Below, piece after piece: positions 60,315-64,000 of a stretch of 64,000 nucleotides of DNA. Below the pieces are notes generated by a model that was not told where the DNA came from, did not search any database, and saw only the letters and a list, made by a program, of their open reading frames with translations. Within the stretch, counting starts at the first letter, position 1. Every line of letters begins with the position of its first letter. Source of the stretch: Acetobacter fabarum (GTDB lineage: Bacteria; Pseudomonadota; Alphaproteobacteria; Acetobacterales; Acetobacteraceae); the NCBI RefSeq assembly GCF_011516925.1, contig NZ_WOTG01000004.1:90894-154893 (forward strand), read 5' to 3'. The translations under genes were made by a program, and so were the position numbers.

Positions 60315-60563
60315 ATGGCAGATACCACGGTTGCCGCCCAGCTTGCCTCCAGCATGCGTACGGCTACGGCCAACATGGCTCAGGCGGCTCACCGCTCGGT
60401 CCAGCCCGAGCATATTGCCTCCAGCGCGCTCAAGGTTGCGTCCACCGGCCAGGACGGCTCTTCCTCCTCCATGCAGTTTGATGCCACGGGGCAGGTTGTG
60501 CCTTCAGGCAATACGCACAACAAGCATTCCGGTTCGGCAAGCTTCATCAACCTTCTGGCCTGA
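60315..60563 (+). CDS. Small hypothetical protein
   Basis: 82 aa, GAAGAGG (60298-60304) well placed upstream. No membrane segment or signal. The N-terminal half is an Ala/Thr/Met-rich amphipathic helix (VAAQLASSMRTATANMAQAAHRSV), and the second half is Gly/Ser-rich with a His pair and ends SGSASFINLLA. The lack of Cys and the Ser/Ala/Gln composition resemble exported flagellar proteins. Not recognised. Followed by a GC-rich hairpin. Divergent from the CtrA-like regulator. Confidence 0.6.
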   Translation: MADTTVAAQLASSMRTATANMAQAAHRSVQPEHIASSALKVASTGQDGSSSSMQFDATGQVVPSGNTHNKHSGSASFINLLA

Positions 60564-60572
60564 TTGCGCATC

Positions 60573-60593
60573 GGGCCGGGTCTGCCCCGGCCC
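60573..60593 (+). terminator. GC-rich hairpin after small hypothetical gene
   Basis: GGGCCGGG (60573-60580) pairs with CCCGGCCC (60586-60593) around TCTGC, ten bases after the stop codon. It has no U tract. Confidence 0.45.
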
Positions 60594-60846
60594 CATTGGG
60601 CAACAGGCCGGGACAGGGTCCTTATTTAACGCATGATGCTTCAGGGTATTGATGAGTGCGCAGCAGCGGCAGTGTCCGTTCTGGTCCTGCATGGCTGAGG
60701 GGTTCGTGTTTACTGCTCTGGCAGGCGGGCCGGTCAGCCACAGTTCTTCTGCACCCGCTACCATATGTGCAGAAGAGTCCCGCCCCACGGCAGGGCCATT
60801 GATCGTTCAGGATTAACCAGACGTGTATTTTAGCAGATCCGTTTGC

Positions 60847-63483
60847 ATGAGACGCTGCCTTCTTCCCCTTGCCCTGCTTCTGTCCTGCTCCGCCATGACA
60901 ACCGTGGCCGATGCGGCGCGGCGCACCCACGCGCCCCGCACCACTCAGGCGGTGCCCCCAAAGGGCAAAGGGCTTAACGCGGCAACGGCTGCAACCGCTG
61001 CCGCAGCAGCAGGCGCGGCCGCCACGGCTGGTGCCGCTGCTGCAACACCCGCCACCCCGGCCGACCCTGGCACCGCAGCAGATGCCGACCTGCTTAAAGG
61101 CCTGCCAGCACCGTGGAAAGCCACAGTGCTGGACGTGCCACTGCCCCCGCCAGCCCCCGCGCCGCAAACAGCAGGCAAGGGGCGTAAGCCGGGGCAAAAA
61201 GCAGGGCAGCCCGGTGGTTCCGGCTCCAGCGTTGCCGGGGGTGGTGGCTCCATTAACGTGCCCGCCACATCCACCAGCCGCGTGCTTATTCCCATATCCC
61301 CGCGCATGGGGCTGGCCGCCTTCCGCAGTGGCGACAGCTTTGTGATTGTGGTGGATAATGCTGAACCCATGGATACCAGCGCCCTGCACGGGGACGGTGT
61401 TTTTTCTACCCTGACCGTTACAACCCTGCCGGGTGCAACCCTGTTGCAGATCAAACTGCCCGACACGCGCGAGTTCTTTTTGTCCCAGCAGGCAGAAGGC
61501 TGGATACTGGGGGACAAGCCCCCGCCGGGTAATGTTTATGGCGACCGGCGCGTGATCAACCCGATTGTGGCAGATGGGGGGATTCTCTACCCCATGCGCA
61601 AGCCCGGCCGGGTGCTCAGCATTACGGACCCCGCATCCGGGCAGAAGCTGTTTGTTGGTACCTCCACCACGGATGACGGGGGGATTCTCTCCTTCCGTCA
61701 TGGGGATGGGTATGACATCTGGCCCACGACCGAGGGCGTGGTTGTGGCCGCCAACTCGCCCGATGTGGGGCTACGCGCAACGCCTGAAGGCGCGTTGTTG
61801 ACATCGGGTGAAAGCCCGCTCCCCGACAGCAAGGTGGCCGTGTACGCCAACACGGTTGATCTGGACTGGCTGGGCCTGCAAAAACTGCCCAATGAGCAGC
61901 TGGAAGCCCGCCTGCACAAAGCCCTGCTGGCCGCAGCCGATTCCGACCCCGCCCAGCGCTTTGCCGCCCGGCTGGAGGAAGCTCGCGCGGCCTTTGGCGT
62001 TGGTGCTTTTCTGGAAGCCCGCGGAATCCTGACCGTCGCGTTGGAAGATGACCCCGAAGAGGCCGTGCGGCCGGAGGTCAGCTTTCTGCTCGCTGCATCC
62101 GAACTGCTGAGCGGCAACATGGATGGCGCGTTCCTGCTTGAAGGCCCATGGCCCGATAACGAACAGCGTGCCACGCAGCTCTGGCGCGGTCTTTACCTTG
62201 CCTCCAAGGGTGGGCACGAGGCCGAGGCCGCCCACCTGCTGGCGCGCGACTTTACCCGGCTGGATAATTACCCCACCAGTGTACGCAGCGTGCTGCTGCC
62301 TTTTGCCGCCGAGCAGGTTGGCCGTTACGGCACGGCAGAGGACCTGAGCGTGCTGGACAAGCTGCCCGCAGGGTCCGTTTACAAGCTGGCCTCTGCCTTC
62401 CGCGACCTGCGTACGGGCAAGCGCACGCAGGCGTATGATGCGTTTAATGCGCTCTCGGTTGATCCGGACCCCGTGGTGGCGGAAAAGGCTCTGGAGCAGA
62501 AAATCTCGCTCGACATGTCCGATGGCAAGCTGACCCCGGTTGCCGCCGCGGAAATGTTTAACGGCCTTATGCCCGATGCCCGCCTTGCCGGGCGCGAGGC
62601 CACAGTGCGGCTGTTGCAGGCCGATGCCTACATGCGTGCGCGCAAATGGCCCGAAGCACTGGCCACGCTGGATATGGTCAAGGACACGCCCGAGCAGGTG
62701 TCCGAGCCTGTTCTGTCGCCCATGCTGTTCCAGACCCTTGCCGCTGTGGCCTCCGAAGTGGTCAAGGATACGGACCGCGATTCCATTCTGCATGGTGCGG
62801 CCATGCTGCGCGCCCACCTGTCTGCCCTGCAACCGGGCACCAAAAAGGGCGAAATCCTGATGGCTTACGGCAAGATGCTGCTGGGCCTTGGGCTGGCGGA
62901 TGAGGCGCAGGAAGCGTTCTCCGATGCCGTGCCCATGCTGGATTCGCCCGAGCTCAAGGCACTGGCCGGGCAGGGGCTGGCTGAATCCTACATTGCACTC
63001 AAGGACCTTGCGAGCGCGACCGACGTGCTCCAGCGCACGGACAGCCCCGACCTGCCGGATGACATGAAGGCCTCGCGCCGCCGCCTGCAGGCCCGCATTA
63101 CGCTGGCCAAAGGCGACCAGACCGCCGCACTGGGCCTGCTGAACGGGGATAGTTTTTCCGACTCGCTGGATATGGCCGCCCGTATTCATGAAAGCCGGGG
63201 CGAATGGCCTGCCGCCGTAGCCAATGTGCGCAAAATGGCCGAGGCAGAGATTCCGCCCCAAGGCCCGCTGAGTGCTGCCCAGCAGACACTCGCCCTGCGT
63301 CTGGCCTCCGATGCGTCTCAGGCGTCGGATGCGCAGACGCTGGCATGGCTCGCCCAGCTGGTAGGGGACCGGAGCATGGATGGTGAGAGCGGGCGTGTCT
63401 TCCGCCTGCTGACACAGGTCGGGGGGCCAAAACCCGGTGCCGCCACGGCCGCCAAGCCCGCTACGGCGGCTGCCAAACCCTGA
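60847..63483 (+). CDS. Large exported helical-repeat (TPR-like) protein
   Basis: 878 aa from ATG 60847; a GTG at 60823 with AGGA upstream is in frame. A signal peptide (MRRCLLPLALLLSCSAMTTVADA) is followed by an Ala/Pro linker (about 25-130), then a beta-rich domain (RVLIPISPRMGLAAFRSGDSFVIVVDNAEP..GATLLQIKLPDTREFF) of about 180 residues, then about 500 residues of TPR/SEL-like helices (e.g. LLQADAYMRARKWPEALATLDMV, LGLADEAQEAFSDAVPML). An Ala/Lys tail ends it. Periplasmic. No family name can be given; in this setting it may be a motor-associated periplasmic protein. It is the last plus-strand gene of the cluster. Confidence 0.75.
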   Translation: MRRCLLPLALLLSCSAMTTVADAARRTHAPRTTQAVPPKGKGLNAATAATAAAAAGAAATAGAAAATPATPADPGTAADADLLKGLPAPWKATVLDVPLPPPAPAPQTAGKGRKPGQKAGQPGGSGSSVAGGGGSINVPATSTSRVLIPISPRMGLAAFRSGDSFVIVVDNAEPMDTSALHGDGVFSTLTVTTLPGATLLQIKLPDTREFFLSQQAEGWILGDKPPPGNVYGDRRVINPIVADGGILYPMRKPGRVLSITDPASGQKLFVGTSTTDDGGILSFRHGDGYDIWPTTEGVVVAANSPDVGLRATPEGALLTSGESPLPDSKVAVYANTVDLDWLGLQKLPNEQLEARLHKALLAAADSDPAQRFAARLEEARAAFGVGAFLEARGILTVALEDDPEEAVRPEVSFLLAASELLSGNMDGAFLLEGPWPDNEQRATQLWRGLYLASKGGHEAEAAHLLARDFTRLDNYPTSVRSVLLPFAAEQVGRYGTAEDLSVLDKLPAGSVYKLASAFRDLRTGKRTQAYDAFNALSVDPDPVVAEKALEQKISLDMSDGKLTPVAAAEMFNGLMPDARLAGREATVRLLQADAYMRARKWPEALATLDMVKDTPEQVSEPVLSPMLFQTLAAVASEVVKDTDRDSILHGAAMLRAHLSALQPGTKKGEILMAYGKMLLGLGLADEAQEAFSDAVPMLDSPELKALAGQGLAESYIALKDLASATDVLQRTDSPDLPDDMKASRRRLQARITLAKGDQTAALGLLNGDSFSDSLDMAARIHESRGEWPAAVANVRKMAEAEIPPQGPLSAAQQTLALRLASDASQASDAQTLAWLAQLVGDRSMDGESGRVFRLLTQVGGPKPGAATAAKPATAAAKP

Positions 63484-63550
63484 TCTGCCAGTGTTTGCCC
63501 CGGCCTGTATGGTTGGGGTTTGCTGCTTACGGGTGTTCTGCCCCGCCGTG

Positions 63551-64000
63551 TTAACCGCCCAGCAGAAACTGCACCCAGTGGGGCAGGGCGGGGCTGTTGC
63601 GGAGCAAAAACACCATCAGTAGCCCCACGGCGCAGGGCAAGGCTGTGGGGTAGCGCCACACAGGCCGCGTGGCGGAGCAGACTGCTGCCTGCACCATGGG
63701 GGCACGCGTGCTGCGCCGCACTCCGCGCACGGCCCAGAGCCCAGCCCCAGCAAGCAGCAGAAAAGCCCAGAACCCACCCAGCCCTACCCATGCCCCGCAT
63801 GCGCCAAACAACAGCACATCGGCCGCGGACATAAAATTACCCCGCCGGGTAATGGACAGGCCAAACAGGCCAGCCCCCCCCAGCACCCAGCCTGCACAGG
63901 CCCCCCCAATGGCGCTGCCCGCATAACCCAGAGCAGCCCCTGCCAGCAGGCCGCATAACAGCATGGGCATGAGTATGGCGTTGGGTAGCCAGCCTTCGCG
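63551..64000 (-). CDS. Prepilin peptidase (A24 type), C-terminal part, cut by window edge
   Basis: The minus-strand frame is open from the stop codon at 63551-63553 to the right edge (149 codons), so a start at 63970 would be artificial. The edge residues REGWLPNAILMPMLLCGLL match the segment just after the first catalytic Asp of type IV leader peptidases (D..xxxIPN..), and RRGNFMSAADVLLFGACGAWVG is the GxGD region with the second Asp, read as SAAD. Several hydrophobic helices follow. The enzyme removes leaders from type IV pilin-like proteins in the inner membrane. The first catalytic Asp lies beyond the window. A Tad/flp or type II secretion locus may begin there. Confidence 0.72.
   Translation of the reverse strand, partial: REGWLPNAILMPMLLCGLLAGAALGYAGSAIGGACAGWVLGGAGLFGLSITRRGNFMSAADVLLFGACGAWVGLGGFWAFLLLAGAGLWAVRGVRRSTRAPMVQAAVCSATRPVWRYPTALPCAVGLLMVFLLRNSPALPHWVQFLLGG

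Noticed and set aside
63551..63970. A complete 139-aa membrane protein starting at 63970
   Set aside because: The frame remains open upstream to the window edge and the extra residues fit the prepilin peptidase family, so the gene is truncated by the edge.

Overview
The window is a GC-rich alphaproteobacterial chromosome segment. It is given almost wholly to building, powering, steering and probably glycosylating a flagellum. Gene content (MotB before MotA, FlaF, a MotE-type protein, a CtrA-like regulator, a DUF1217 protein, and a che operon in the rhizobial order ending in cheD-cheT) and general protein character suggest a motile member of the Acetobacteraceae (acetic acid bacteria such as Acetobacter, Gluconobacter or Asaia). 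Family is my inference; genus cannot be fixed from sequence reading alone. No rRNA, tRNA, CRISPR array or insertion sequence was seen.

Layout. 0-1.7 kb: the 5' part of metH (runs off the left edge) and a divergent small gene of unknown role. 1.8-10.8 kb: flgL, flgK and flgF on the minus strand, then flgG-flgA-flgH, a bactofilin-like gene, a MotE-like gene and a small lipoprotein on the plus strand. 11-16.1 kb: fliF-fliG-fliH-fliN-fliO-fliP. 16.6-25.0 kb: an mcp gene and a complete chemotaxis operon (STAS gene, cheY1, cheA, cheW, cheR, cheB, cheY2, cheD, cheT-like). 25-30 kb on the minus strand: a Wzy/WaaL-type ligase, a divergent FlhF and FlhA. 30-35.6 kb: two tandem TPR-glycosyltransferases and an A+T-rich pair of membrane-protein genes. 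35.6-44.7 kb: a lytic transglycosylase, flgI-flgJ-flgN, a lipoprotein, a GT25-like gene, a repeat-built DUF1217 protein, and fliI-fliJ. 44.8-50.9 kb: a GT2-like gene, motB, motA, fliK and flgD. 51-55 kb: a second mcp, flaF and a globin-coupled chemoreceptor. 55-60 kb on the minus strand: a CtrA-like orphan regulator, fliE-fliQ-fliR-flhB and flgE. 60-64 kb: a small unknown protein, a large exported helical-repeat protein, and the C-terminal part of a prepilin peptidase cut by the right edge.

Together the genes encode the MS ring, part of the switch, the export gate and ATPase, distal rod, hook, P and L rings, hook-filament junction, stator and a full signalling pathway. Flagellin, flgB, flgC, fliL, fliM, fliD, fliS and flbT are not in the window and must lie elsewhere. 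Five glycan-type genes interspersed with the flagellar genes make flagellin or surface glycosylation a likely accessory theme.

Most notable observations: a CheT/CheZ-like candidate phosphatase whose last five residues almost match those of the adjacent CheD; CheR-tether-like C-termini on two paralogous receptors with almost no periplasmic part; a DUF1217 protein built of five units repeating every 333 bp; and a CtrA-family regulator that has lost its phosphoacceptor aspartate.
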